A DNA stretch of 48,448 nucleotides, from positions 1 through 48,448 of the forward strand of contig NZ_JAUYNW010000023.1 of assembly GCF_030698145.1 (NCBI RefSeq), written 5' to 3'. This document shows, piece by piece, positions 18,581 through 26,695 of this stretch (position 1 is the first letter of the stretch; the number at the start of each line of letters is the position of its first letter). Below the pieces are notes generated by a model that was not told the origin of the DNA, did no database searches, and saw only the letters and a list, made by a program, of their open reading frames with translations. The position numbers and the translations under genes were made by a program. This stretch comes from Phenylobacterium sp. Its GTDB lineage: Bacteria; Pseudomonadota; Alphaproteobacteria; Caulobacterales; Caulobacteraceae.

Positions 18581-20451
18581 GCCAGGCCCTGCTCGCCCCG
18601 GCCCGCGTCGCGCTGGTCGGCAATCCCAATTCCGGCAAGACGGCGCTGTTCAACGCGCTCACCGGCGCGCGCCAGAAGGTGGCCAACTACGCCGGCGTCA
18701 CCGTCGAGCGGAAGGAGGGCGTGGTCGTCACCCCCGCCGGCCGCAGCCTCTACATTCTGGACCTGCCCGGCACCTATTCCCTGCGCGCCCGCAGCCCCGA
18801 TGAGGTGGTGACCCGCGACGCGGTGCTGGGCAAGCTGGAGGGCGAGGCTCCTCCCGACGTGGTGGTCTGCGTCGCCGACGCCACCAACCTGCGCCTGGTG
18901 CTGCGCCTGGCCCTGGAGCTGAAGGCCGTGGGCCGGCCCATGGTGCTGGCGCTCAACATGTACGACATCGCCCAGCGCCAGGGCCTGCGGATTGATCTCG
19001 AGGGCCTGGCGCGCGAGATCGGCGCGCCCATCGTCACCACGGTGGCCACCCGCAAGCGCGGCATCGAGGACCTGGTCGCCCAGGTCGACGCCCTGGCCGC
19101 CAGCGGCGCGCTGGCGACGGAGAACACCTGGCGCGAGCCCGACGCCGCGGAGATCCGCCGAGCCCACGCTGAGGCCCAACGGATCGTGCGCACCTATGTG
19201 CGGCCGCCCGAGTATCCCGACACCTGGACCGGCCGCGTGGACGCCGTCCTGCTGCACCCGGCCTGGGGCCTGGCGATCCTGTTCTCCCTGCTGTTCCTGA
19301 TGTTCCAGGCGGTGTTCACCTGGGCCACCCCGGCCATGGACGTCATCGAGGCCGCGTTCGGATGGTTGGGCGACCTGGTGGGCCAGGTGGTGACCAACGA
19401 CCTGGCGCGCAGCCTGATCGCCGACGGGGTCATAGCCGGGGTCGGCAGCGTGCTGGTCTTCCTGCCGCAGATCCTCATCCTGTTCCTGTTCATCCTCCTG
19501 CTGGAGGATTTCGGCTACATGGCCCGGGCCGCCTTCCTGATGGACCGGATCATGGGCGGGGCCGGCCTGCACGGGCGGGCCTTCATCCCCCTGCTCTCGT
19601 CCTTCGCCTGCGCGATCCCGGGGATCATGTCGACGCGGGTGATCGATTCCAAACACGACCGGTTGACCACCATACTGGTGGCTCCGCTGATGACCTGCTC
19701 GGCGCGGATCCCGGTCTACACCCTGATCATCGCGGCCTTCATCCCCAACACCCAGGTGTGGGGCTTCATGAGCCTGCAGGGCCTGGTGATGTTCGGCCTC
19801 TACGCCGCGGGCATTATCAGCGCGCTGGCGGTCTCGTTCGTGACCCGGCGGCTGTTCTGGCGCGGGGCGGTGGAGCCGTTCCTGATGGAGCTGCCCACCT
19901 ACAAGCTGCCCGACCCCGCCAACGTCCTGCGCAACCTGTTCCTCCGCGCCCAGATCTTCATCGAGCGGGCCGGCCGGATCATCCTGCCGCTGATGATCCT
20001 GATCTGGGTGCTCTCGACCTTCCCCTACGCCCCGGCCGGCGCCGTGGGGCCGGCCATCGACTACAGCTTCGCCGGCATGATCGGCCACGCCATCCAGCCC
20101 CTCCTGGCGCCGATCGGCTTCAATTGGCAGATGTCGATCGCGCTGGTGCCCGGCATGGCCGCCCGCGAGGTGGCCGTGGCCGCGCTCGGCACCGTCTATG
20201 CGGTGGGCGACGCGGAGAACAACACCGGGACGCTCGCCTCGACGCTCAAGGGCCATTGGTCGGTGGCCACGGGCCTGTCGTTCCTGGCCTGGTACATCTT
20301 CGCCCCGCAGTGCGCCGCGACCCTCGGCGTGGTGAAGCGCGAGACCAATTCCTGGCGCTGGCCGATCGTCATGTTCGTCTACATGACCGCCCTCGCCTAT
20401 CTGGCGGCCTTCGTGGTCTATCGAACCGCAGTCGCCTTCGGAGCGGGGTGA
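18577..20451 (+). CDS. feoB: Ferrous iron transporter FeoB
   Basis: A 624-residue inner-membrane Fe(II) transporter. The N-terminal G domain has G1 GNPNSGKT (15-22), G2 around GVTVERKEG, G3 DLPGTYSLR and G4 LNMYD. The membrane domain (from about 225) has the paired Gate motifs, including SSFACAIPGIMSTR and LMTCSARIPVYTLII with its cysteine. It is shorter than the E. coli protein at the C-terminus and lacks a FeoC gene downstream, which is common outside gammaproteobacteria. A hairpin at 20469-20501 follows the stop. Confidence 0.97.
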   Translation: MSQALLAPARVALVGNPNSGKTALFNALTGARQKVANYAGVTVERKEGVVVTPAGRSLYILDLPGTYSLRARSPDEVVTRDAVLGKLEGEAPPDVVVCVADATNLRLVLRLALELKAVGRPMVLALNMYDIAQRQGLRIDLEGLAREIGAPIVTTVATRKRGIEDLVAQVDALAASGALATENTWREPDAAEIRRAHAEAQRIVRTYVRPPEYPDTWTGRVDAVLLHPAWGLAILFSLLFLMFQAVFTWATPAMDVIEAAFGWLGDLVGQVVTNDLARSLIADGVIAGVGSVLVFLPQILILFLFILLLEDFGYMARAAFLMDRIMGGAGLHGRAFIPLLSSFACAIPGIMSTRVIDSKHDRLTTILVAPLMTCSARIPVYTLIIAAFIPNTQVWGFMSLQGLVMFGLYAAGIISALAVSFVTRRLFWRGAVEPFLMELPTYKLPDPANVLRNLFLRAQIFIERAGRIILPLMILIWVLSTFPYAPAGAVGPAIDYSFAGMIGHAIQPLLAPIGFNWQMSIALVPGMAAREVAVAALGTVYAVGDAENNTGTLASTLKGHWSVATGLSFLAWYIFAPQCAATLGVVKRETNSWRWPIVMFVYMTALAYLAAFVVYRTAVAFGAG

Positions 20452-20468
20452 AGCTTCACCATACGCAA

Positions 20469-20501
20469 CCCTTAGGAGAAATTAATTGCCCCTCTTAAGG
20501 G
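20469..20501 (+). terminator. Hairpin after feoB
   Basis: CCCTTAGGAG (20469-20478) can pair with CTCTTAAGGG (20492-20501) over ten positions with one G-T pair and a 13-base loop. No T-run follows, so termination strength is doubtful; it may instead stabilise the feoAB message. Confidence 0.5.
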
Positions 20502-20550
20502 ATCGCTAAATCTGCTCGCCGTAGCGTTTCCAGATCGGGGAGCGACAGGA

Positions 20551-20865
20551 ATGGACCGAGCCACCACTCAGAAGCGCCGCAAGGCGTCGAACGCGCAGCC
20601 GGCGCGCGACCATCTGGCCGAGCGTATTCGAGAAACCCTGCTGCTGTTCGGCGGCGAAGCCCACCGCCGCGACGTGATCGCCAGCGTGGCGCGCGAAACC
20701 GGGCTCGACACCAAGAACATTCCGCAGGATTTCGAGGCCGCGGTCATCCTCTCGTTCGAGGAGACCCTGCGCGACGAGGTCCGCCGCGCCGCCCACGGCT
20801 TCTATCTGAAGTTCGGTGAAGGCTCGCACCGCTGGAGCGTCAAGCTCCCGGAGACGGCGCACTAG
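20551..20865 (+). CDS. Conserved hypothetical, possible winged-helix protein
   Basis: A 104-residue basic protein. A disordered Lys/Arg N-terminus is followed by helices (AERIRETLLLFGGEAHRRDV, then DVIASVARETGLDTKNIPQD) whose layout is compatible with a small winged helix. It ends with FYLKFGEGSHRWSV. ATG 20551 follows a GGGGAG site. No domain is recognised with confidence. It is monocistronic, between feoB and the low-GC orphan gene. Confidence 0.6.
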   Translation: MDRATTQKRRKASNAQPARDHLAERIRETLLLFGGEAHRRDVIASVARETGLDTKNIPQDFEAAVILSFEETLRDEVRRAAHGFYLKFGEGSHRWSVKLPETAH

Positions 20866-21045
20866 ACCTTCGTCCGAGACGACGCGCCAACCCAACACCA
20901 CGATCGTCATGGTCGGGCCCAAGTCCCGGCCATCCGTAGATGCAGGGTTGTGTTAGACTCGTCGGCCTTCGGAGACGCTGTATCGACGCGCTCCGCGTCA
21001 CCTACGACAAGGTGATCGCTCGTGGAGTTCGGCGGGAGCTAGCTT

Positions 21046-22185
21046 GTGACAAGCGCAGAACGGAAGACCGACTACGACCTGACTTGCTGGTACCTCAACT
21101 CCCGCAGAGTCATTGAATTGGTTGGCGCTGAGCAGATGACGCCTCAGCTTCAACAGTTAGCCTCGATTGGGAACTACGATGACCACTGGCGCACGTTGGC
21201 GGCCCTCGGATTTCTGAAAGACCAGCTCACGGATTGGGTACGTCGCGCCAATCCCCCGACCCTAGGGCAGCTCATAGCGAGAGGGCAGCTCGGCGAGAAT
21301 CGCATCTTCACCCACTTCTCAAATTACTACTTCAAGGGCTTGCCCAAAGTGTCGGCCGCGCTCAACAAGCACGCAGCGACGGTACCGATGGCCGAAGCGT
21401 ACTCGAAGTTGGACGATGTCAGAGAAGGCCTACGGATAAGCTTCAACTTTCACCATGAGCACCTGACGTCGACCTCGTCATGGGTGGAGCTAAGCGGCCA
21501 AAAGAGAGTCCTCGTTGTCGGTGTGACCAACGCGGTGAGCACTAACGAAATCCGCGTCACTCCGATCGTCATCGCCTATCCCTATGTCGACATCCTTTCC
21601 GATACGCCGAGCCTCATTGGATCGAATTGGATCAACAAGCTTGAGCTGTTCATCGACGACATCGACACGTTTGAGCACGTCCGAGAATTTGATCGGCCAC
21701 GTGCCAAACGGGACCTCGAAATCCTGAGGAGCATTCCCGAGGCCGACATTAAGCAGGCCTTCGCCGAGATCATCGGTGAGCCGACAGTACCCAAAGACTG
21801 GGGCGGCGAGCGGTCCGACCTTATTACGACCTATCTCGAAGTCGGAAACACCCGGATCGCTGCGGCTTTCGCCTTCAAGGGGCCAGCAAAATTCCACCCC
21901 ATGACCGTCGCGGACCTAGGCAAGAACGGCGATCAGATAGACCGACTCTTCTCCGAACCCGCTGAAGTGATGGTTCTCCAGCACTGCCACGAGATCACGC
22001 CCCCAGTACGCAGCATGATGCGTGCCTACGCTCAGCGAATGGGCCAACTCAAACTTGCGTGTGTGATCGACGGGTACGACACACTTCGAATATTGGGTGC
22101 TTACCGCAAATGTGGGGTCCCAACACCAAAGCGCCGCCCACCCCCACGCAATTACGACGAGGTCGAAGACTTCGGCGACCTCTAG
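21046..22185 (+). CDS. Orphan protein with possible restriction-nuclease-like domain
   Basis: A 379-residue soluble protein with visibly lower GC and different codon use than its neighbours. I see no named domain in residues 1-250. The C-terminal 130 residues contain a pattern I associate with a conserved defence-linked module: a strand ending in AAFAFKG (Lys278), then LGKNGDQIDRLF (291-302), PAEVMVLQ, and ACVIDGYDTLRIL (338-350). The strand-FxxK-helix-strand order resembles PD-(D/E)xK nucleases, but an acidic metal ligand next to FKG is not evident. GTG 21046 has GGGAG seven bases upstream. It is a single-gene unit closed by the symmetric terminator at 22196. Role in phage defence is inference. 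Confidence 0.55.
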   Translation: MTSAERKTDYDLTCWYLNSRRVIELVGAEQMTPQLQQLASIGNYDDHWRTLAALGFLKDQLTDWVRRANPPTLGQLIARGQLGENRIFTHFSNYYFKGLPKVSAALNKHAATVPMAEAYSKLDDVREGLRISFNFHHEHLTSTSSWVELSGQKRVLVVGVTNAVSTNEIRVTPIVIAYPYVDILSDTPSLIGSNWINKLELFIDDIDTFEHVREFDRPRAKRDLEILRSIPEADIKQAFAEIIGEPTVPKDWGGERSDLITTYLEVGNTRIAAAFAFKGPAKFHPMTVADLGKNGDQIDRLFSEPAEVMVLQHCHEITPPVRSMMRAYAQRMGQLKLACVIDGYDTLRILGAYRKCGVPTPKRRPPPRNYDEVEDFGDL

Positions 22186-22195
22186 CCCGATAAGG

Positions 22196-22229
22196 AAAAA
22201 GGCGCGGAGTCAAGCTCACGCGCCTTTTT
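22196..22229. terminator. Bidirectional intrinsic terminator
   Basis: AAAAAGGCGCG (22196-22206) and CGCGCCTTTTT (22219-22229) form a perfect stem with a 12-base loop. T-runs occur on both strands, so transcripts from either side would be terminated. It lies 10 bases after the nuclease-like gene. Confidence 0.93.
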
Positions 22230-22781
22230 GATAGTTGAGGAGGAACGGCACCAGCCGCCCAGTTTGTCGCTATCGCCGCGAATGTGAGAAGGATTTCTCC
22301 TCCGAATCTACGACTAGAACCAACAACCTTTGCCGCAACCTTCTTCACAAAAGACGTTTTAGGTTTTTGTTTTCTGCTCATACCGACCTCTTTCAACTTT
22401 CCGGCCATTAGGACCACGAGACTGATGAAAGCGGCGATAGCAATCAGGAAGACGGTTGGAATCGAACCAGCAACAACTCCGAAGCTCAAATTTCACAGCA
22501 ATATAGAGAAGTTTTGGCCAAAATGCAATTTGTTTTCATCACATTCCTTCGAAATTCCACTCCAGACTAACTCTCACCCTTACGAGAAATGGATCTATAC
22601 AGCAACCAGTTCGCAACAATGAGCACGTTTCAGCCAAGATATTCATCGCTATCCTTATCAGATCGCAGACGCCACAGTCTCCAATGCCGAGGTGGTCGAT
22701 GGGAGCGGCAATCGATCCGCAACCTTCACTGCGACACCCTCCGCTCGGTCGAGGATGACGAGCAACTTGGGGATGGATCGT
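22230..22781. other. AT-rich stretch with no confident gene
   Basis: About 550 bases of much lower GC than the chromosome. Open frames exist on both strands but none is convincing. On the minus strand an ATG near 22382 with AGAGG upstream begins a basic peptide with one hydrophobic segment, but the frame runs through the terminator at 22196-22229 into the neighbouring gene. A plus-strand frame near 22640-22760 encodes a protein-like stretch (DATVSNAEVVDGSGNRSA) without a start. These look like remnants of decayed foreign genes. Confidence 0.45.
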
Positions 22782-23273
22782 TCAGCCCTTCGTCACCCCA
22801 CCCGAAAGCGCGTCGGCCGCGCCCTGCAGGCGGCCCAGCAACCGTTTCAACAGCGCCACCTCGTCGGGCGACAGCCCCGCGATCAGCGCCGCCTCGTAGG
22901 CCAGCGCCAAGGGCGCGACCTCCGTATGCAGCTCCGCCCCCTGGGTCGTCAGGGCCAGGACGTGGGAGCGGCCGTCGGCATGGTGGTCGCTGCGCGCGAT
23001 CAGCCGGCGGACAGTCAGGCCCTGGGCCGCGCGGCTGACCGTGACCTTGTCCATCCCCGTGCGCGCGACGATGGCGCCCTGGGTCAGGCCGCCGTCCTCG
23101 GCCAGCACACAGATCAGCCGCCACTGCGGGATGTTGAGGCCGAACCGGTCCTCGTAGGCCCGCGCGATAAGCTGGCTGACCGCGTTGGAGGCGACCGAGA
23201 GACGAAAGGGCAGATAGGCGTCCAGCTTCAGCTCGCCCGGGAGCGGCTCGGAAAGCTGGGAGCGCACGCTCAT
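22782..23273 (-). CDS. MarR-family regulator of the tyrosine-degradation operon
   Basis: A 163-residue winged-helix regulator. The core runs from about residue 50 to 120: NIPQWRLICVLAEDGGLTQG, IVARTGMDKVTVSRAAQGL (recognition helix), then RSDHHADGRSHVLALTT (wing). It is the last gene of the leftward hpd operon and overlaps the fumarylacetoacetase-family gene (ATGA). It probably represses the operon and releases on binding an aromatic intermediate such as homogentisate. The palindrome at 27823-27840 is its likely site. The ligand is inferred from context. Confidence 0.9.
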   Translation of the reverse strand: MSVRSQLSEPLPGELKLDAYLPFRLSVASNAVSQLIARAYEDRFGLNIPQWRLICVLAEDGGLTQGAIVARTGMDKVTVSRAAQGLTVRRLIARSDHHADGRSHVLALTTQGAELHTEVAPLALAYEAALIAGLSPDEVALLKRLLGRLQGAADALSGGVTKG

Positions 23274-24277
23274 GACCCTTGGACCTCCTGCTCGATGGCG
23301 CCGAAGATGGTGTGGCGGCGTGCGTCGCGCATCTCAATCCGGACCCGGTCGCCGGACTTGAGGAACGGCGTGCTGGGCGCGCCGTGGGCAAGGGTTTCGA
23401 CCGTCCGCAACTCCGCGAGGCAGGAATAGCCGACGCCGCCCTCGGCGACAGGTTTCCCTGGACCACCGTCGGGACCGCGATTCGACACCGTCCCCGAGCC
23501 CACCACCGTCCCGGCCGACAGGGCGCGGGTCTTGGCCGCGTGGGCGATCAGGGTCCCGAAGTCGAAGGTCATGTCGACCCCGGCGTCGGCTTCGCCCAGC
23601 AGCTTGCCGTTCAGCTCGACCTCGACCGCGCCGTGCAGCTTGCCGTCCTTCCAGGCTTCGCCCAGTGCGTCGGGCGTCACCGCCACCGGCGAGAAGGCCG
23701 AGGCGGGCTTGGACTGGAGGAAGCCGAAGTTCTTCGAGAGCTCGGCGGGGATCAGGTTGCGCAGGGACACGTCGTTGGCCAGCATGACCAGGCGGACGGC
23801 GGCCAGGGCCTCCTCGCGGCTGGCGCCCAGGGGCACGTCGCCGGTGATCACCGCGATCTCGGCCTCCAGGTCGCACCCCCAGGCCTCGTCGGCCAGCGGG
23901 ATCGGATCGCGCGGCGCCAGGAAGCCGTCGGACCCGCCCTGGTACATCAGGGGATCGGTCCAGAAGCTCTCGGGCATGTCGGCGGCGCGCGCCTTCCGCA
24001 CCAGGGCAACGTGGTTCACATAGGCCGAGCCGTCGACCCACTGATAGGCGCGCGGCAGCGGGCTCTCGGCGTCCTTCTCGTGGAAGCGGACCCGCGGGAT
24101 CGAGCCGATCTCCAGGCCCTCGGCCAGGCCGCGCAGCAGCGGTTCGCAGCGTTCCCAGTCGTCGAGGGCGGCCTGCAGGGTCGGCGCGACATTGGTCGCC
24201 TCGACACACCAGGCGAGATCGTTGGAGACGACGACCAGGCGGCCGTCACGACCCCACTTGAGCGAAGCGAGCTTCAT
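23270..24277 (-). CDS. Fumarylacetoacetate hydrolase-family protein
   Basis: A 335-residue enzyme with an N-terminal accessory domain (about 1-75) and a C-terminal FAH fold. Metal-site residues lie in WGCDLEAEIAVITGD, and the substrate-loop segment is RNLIPAELSKNFGFLQSKP. It should hydrolyse fumarylacetoacetate to fumarate and acetoacetate, the last step of tyrosine degradation, as supported by hpd and hmgA upstream. A maleylacetoacetate isomerase gene is not in the operon and is presumably elsewhere. The start ATG 24277 follows the preceding small gene by one base. Confidence 0.93.
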   Translation of the reverse strand: MKLASLKWGRDGRLVVVSNDLAWCVEATNVAPTLQAALDDWERCEPLLRGLAEGLEIGSIPRVRFHEKDAESPLPRAYQWVDGSAYVNHVALVRKARAADMPESFWTDPLMYQGGSDGFLAPRDPIPLADEAWGCDLEAEIAVITGDVPLGASREEALAAVRLVMLANDVSLRNLIPAELSKNFGFLQSKPASAFSPVAVTPDALGEAWKDGKLHGAVEVELNGKLLGEADAGVDMTFDFGTLIAHAAKTRALSAGTVVGSGTVSNRGPDGGPGKPVAEGGVGYSCLAELRTVETLAHGAPSTPFLKSGDRVRIEMRDARRHTIFGAIEQEVQGS

Positions 24278-24278
24278 A

Positions 24279-24557
24279 CTAGGTTTCCTCCTGGCCGACG
24301 GTGCGTGTCAGGCGCACGCCTTGTTCGTAGGCCTCCGGCAAATAGACCACGACCTCGACGCAGATGTCGCCGCCGGCCTCGTCGACCCACAGATAATTGC
24401 GCTCGAAACAGACGTCGCGGCCGGCCGGAGTGTAGCCCTCGTAGGTGTCGCCCCACGGGGTGCAGGCCACCATGTCGCGCCGGCCAAGCGAGCAGGCGCG
24501 CTCCAGCTCCTCCTCGGCGGCTTCGGTCAGATCGGCGTTCAGGTCGACTTGCGCCAT
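24279..24557 (-). CDS. Small conserved protein within the tyrosine operon
   Basis: A 92-residue acidic protein lying between hmgA and the FAH-family gene. Segments such as VDLNADLTEAAEEELERA, VACTPWGDTYEGYTP and FERNYLWVDEAGGDICVEV suggest a compact alpha/beta domain; no catalytic motif is obvious. I take ATG 24557; the frame is open to TTG 24578, overlapping the hmgA stop. One-base spacing to the next gene shows it is translated in the operon. I do not know a function for it. Confidence 0.7.
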   Translation of the reverse strand: MAQVDLNADLTEAAEEELERACSLGRRDMVACTPWGDTYEGYTPAGRDVCFERNYLWVDEAGGDICVEVVVYLPEAYEQGVRLTRTVGQEET

Positions 24558-24574
24558 GGCTCGGACGCTCGCGT

Positions 24575-25708
24575 TCAACCCGGCGTGCGCCAGCTGTTGA
24601 CGTAGTCCGGATTCTCCACCGTAGAGGCCGCCTCGCCCACGTCCAGCGGATCGCGGGTGTCGATCATCACCGCGTACTCGTCGGTGGCGGCCTTGGGCTG
24701 GCTCAGCATGTTCTTGAGCGCCTTGGGATGGGGCCCATGGGTGAAGCCCGACGGATGGAAGGTCATCATCCCGGCCTCGATGTGGTCGCGGCTGAAGAAG
24801 TCGCCAGCGTGGTAGAACAGCACCTCGTCGAAGTCGTCGTTGTTGTGGAAGAAGGGTACCTTCAGCGCGCCCGGATCGGTCTCGAAGGGCCTGGGCGCGA
24901 AGGTGCAGACCACGAAGCGGTCGGCGACGAAGGTCGTGTGGACGCTGGGCGGCAGGTGGTAGCGGTGGCTCACCACCGGGCGGATGTGGCGCACGTTGAG
25001 CCGCACCGGCGCCAACTCCCCGTGCCAGCCCACGGCGTCCAGTGGGTTGTAGGGATAGGTGACGGTGGAGACCTCGCCGCGCTTCTTGACCGCGACCCGG
25101 GTCTGCCCGTCCTGCGCCTGATGGGCCTTGAAGACCTCGTCCAGTTCGGGCGTGTCCAGCATGGCCGGATCGAACAGGGCGTGGCCGCCCAGCAGGCCCT
25201 TGTCGGGCAGGCTGAAGTGGCTGTTGGTCGCCTGGATCATCAGGATCGCCGTCGGCTCGGCAGGCTCAAGCCGCCACATGGTCCCCCGCGGCAGGTAGAG
25301 ATAATCGCCGGCTTCGTAGGCGATATGGCCGTAGTCGCAGAAGAGGTCGCCGCGTCCCTGGTGGACGAACAGCAGCTGGTCGCCGTCGGCATTGCGGGCC
25401 AGGCCCGGCATGGCCTCAGCAAGCTTCCAGAAGCGCATCTCGCAGGCGGCGTTCTGGAGGATCACCGGAGCGGCCCAGGGGGAGCCCTGGGCCTCGTTCA
25501 GGCGGGCCAGGTCGAAGGCGCGGGGGCGCAGCGGACCCTCGAAATCGCTCCAGCCGGTGGGCGGGCGCGGATGGTGGATGAAGGCGGCGGGACCGAAGAA
25601 TCCCTCCTTCGAGATCTCCCGCTCATAAGTGCCCGCCGGCATGTCGGCGTGGGCCTGGCGCGAGTGGGTTCCTTGCGCGGCGCGGACCGGGATCCAGTTG
25701 CGGGCCAT
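24575..25708 (-). CDS. hmgA: Homogentisate 1,2-dioxygenase
   Basis: A 377-residue Fe(II) dioxygenase that opens homogentisate to maleylacetoacetate. The bicupin fold carries the metal-site region VPFFHNNDDFDEVLFYHAGD and the hallmark HPSGFTHGPHP near residue 310. It is shorter than the mammalian enzyme (about 445) but of the size seen in one bacterial branch. Its start directly follows the stop of the isoaspartyl peptidase-like gene. Activity is supported by hpd upstream and an FAH-family gene downstream. Confidence 0.95.
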   Translation of the reverse strand: MARNWIPVRAAQGTHSRQAHADMPAGTYEREISKEGFFGPAAFIHHPRPPTGWSDFEGPLRPRAFDLARLNEAQGSPWAAPVILQNAACEMRFWKLAEAMPGLARNADGDQLLFVHQGRGDLFCDYGHIAYEAGDYLYLPRGTMWRLEPAEPTAILMIQATNSHFSLPDKGLLGGHALFDPAMLDTPELDEVFKAHQAQDGQTRVAVKKRGEVSTVTYPYNPLDAVGWHGELAPVRLNVRHIRPVVSHRYHLPPSVHTTFVADRFVVCTFAPRPFETDPGALKVPFFHNNDDFDEVLFYHAGDFFSRDHIEAGMMTFHPSGFTHGPHPKALKNMLSQPKAATDEYAVMIDTRDPLDVGEAASTVENPDYVNSWRTPG

Positions 25709-26692
25709 TCAGGGTTCGTCCTTGTAGATGGCGACCACCAGCGGCCGATCGGCGGCCAGGCTCGCGCGGTACATGCCCGAGGTGTTGTAGCTCCAGGCGA
25801 TCTGGCCGTCAGGCGCCACGGCGATGATCCCGCCGTCACCGCCCAGCGCCGTCAGCTTGTCCTGCACCACGATATCGGCCGCGGCCTGCAGGCTGAGCCC
25901 CTTGTGCTCCACCAGGGCGGCGATCTCGTGGGCGACGCCCAGGCGGATGAAGTACTCGCCGGTGCCGGTGGCCGAGACGGCGCAGGCGGCGTTGGAGGCG
26001 TAGGTCCCCGCCCCGATGATCGGCGAATCCCCGACCCGACCCCATTGCTTGCCCGTGGTCCCGCCCGTCGAGGTGCCGGCCGCGACGTTTCCAAGGGCGT
26101 CGAGCGCGACCACGCCCACCGTCCCGTACTTGCCTTCGTCATGGACCAGTTCGTGGACCGGATCGGGCCGCTGCTCGCCGACCGGCCTGGGCGGAACCGG
26201 CAGGTCGTGGGCCTTGGCGAAGTTCTCGAGGCTGCGCCAGCGGCGCTCGGTGAAGAAGTAGGACGGATCGGCCTGCTCGACGCCGTTGGCCTTGGAGAAG
26301 GCGTCGGCGCCGGCGCCGACCAGCAGCACGTGCGACGAGCGTTCCATGACCGCCCGCGCCAGCGAGATCGGATGGCGCGTGCGGGTGACCCCGGCCACCG
26401 CGCCCGCCGCCAGGGTCGCGCCGTCCATGATCGAGGCGTCCAGCTCGTTGGCGCCCCGGGCGGTGAACACCGCGCCACGGCCCGCGTTGAACAGCGGGTC
26501 GTCCTCAAGCAGATGGATCGCCGCCTCGATGGCGTCCAACGCCGAGCCGCCGGCCCACAGGACCGCGCCGCCGGCCTCGGCCACCCGCGCCAGGGCGGCG
26601 CGATAAGCCGCCTCCTGCGCGGGCTTCAGGTGGCTGCGCTCGATCGTTCCCGCGCCCCCGTGGACGGCGATGGCCCAGTTCGGCGAGGTCAA
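25709..26692 (-). CDS. Isoaspartyl peptidase / L-asparaginase (Ntn hydrolase)
   Basis: A 327-residue Ntn-hydrolase proenzyme. Autocleavage should occur before the threonine in GTVGVVALDALGNVAAGTST, giving alpha and beta subunits. The beta chain continues with GRVGDSPIIGAGTYAS. It removes beta-aspartyl residues from peptides or hydrolyses asparagine in the cytoplasm. TTG 26692 is preceded by AAGGAGG at eight bases. It sits between hpd and hmgA with contacts of zero to three bases, so it is co-transcribed, although no role for it in tyrosine breakdown is known. Confidence 0.92.
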   Translation of the reverse strand: MTSPNWAIAVHGGAGTIERSHLKPAQEAAYRAALARVAEAGGAVLWAGGSALDAIEAAIHLLEDDPLFNAGRGAVFTARGANELDASIMDGATLAAGAVAGVTRTRHPISLARAVMERSSHVLLVGAGADAFSKANGVEQADPSYFFTERRWRSLENFAKAHDLPVPPRPVGEQRPDPVHELVHDEGKYGTVGVVALDALGNVAAGTSTGGTTGKQWGRVGDSPIIGAGTYASNAACAVSATGTGEYFIRLGVAHEIAALVEHKGLSLQAAADIVVQDKLTALGGDGGIIAVAPDGQIAWSYNTSGMYRASLAADRPLVVAIYKDEP

Positions 26693-26695
26693 GGC

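Noticed and set aside
18373..20256. Long minus-strand frame opposite feoAB
   Set aside because: Composition is low-complexity His/Gly/Asp/Arg-rich shadow of a clearly conserved gene pair.
20866..21045. Short protein-like frame before the nuclease-like gene
   Set aside because: About 35 codons read VRLVGLRRRCIDALRV and onward without a start or homologue; it may be a remnant, but evidence is too thin to annotate.
22049..22489. Minus-strand frame starting with a hydrophobic segment
   Set aside because: It begins at TTG, runs through a perfect terminator and 136 bases into the opposite gene, and has no family resemblance; a shorter ATG start near 22382 has the same problem.
22284..22622. Plus-strand frame of 112 codons in the AT-rich gap
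   Set aside because: No ribosome site, no domain, and amino-acid composition typical of random AT-richer sequence.
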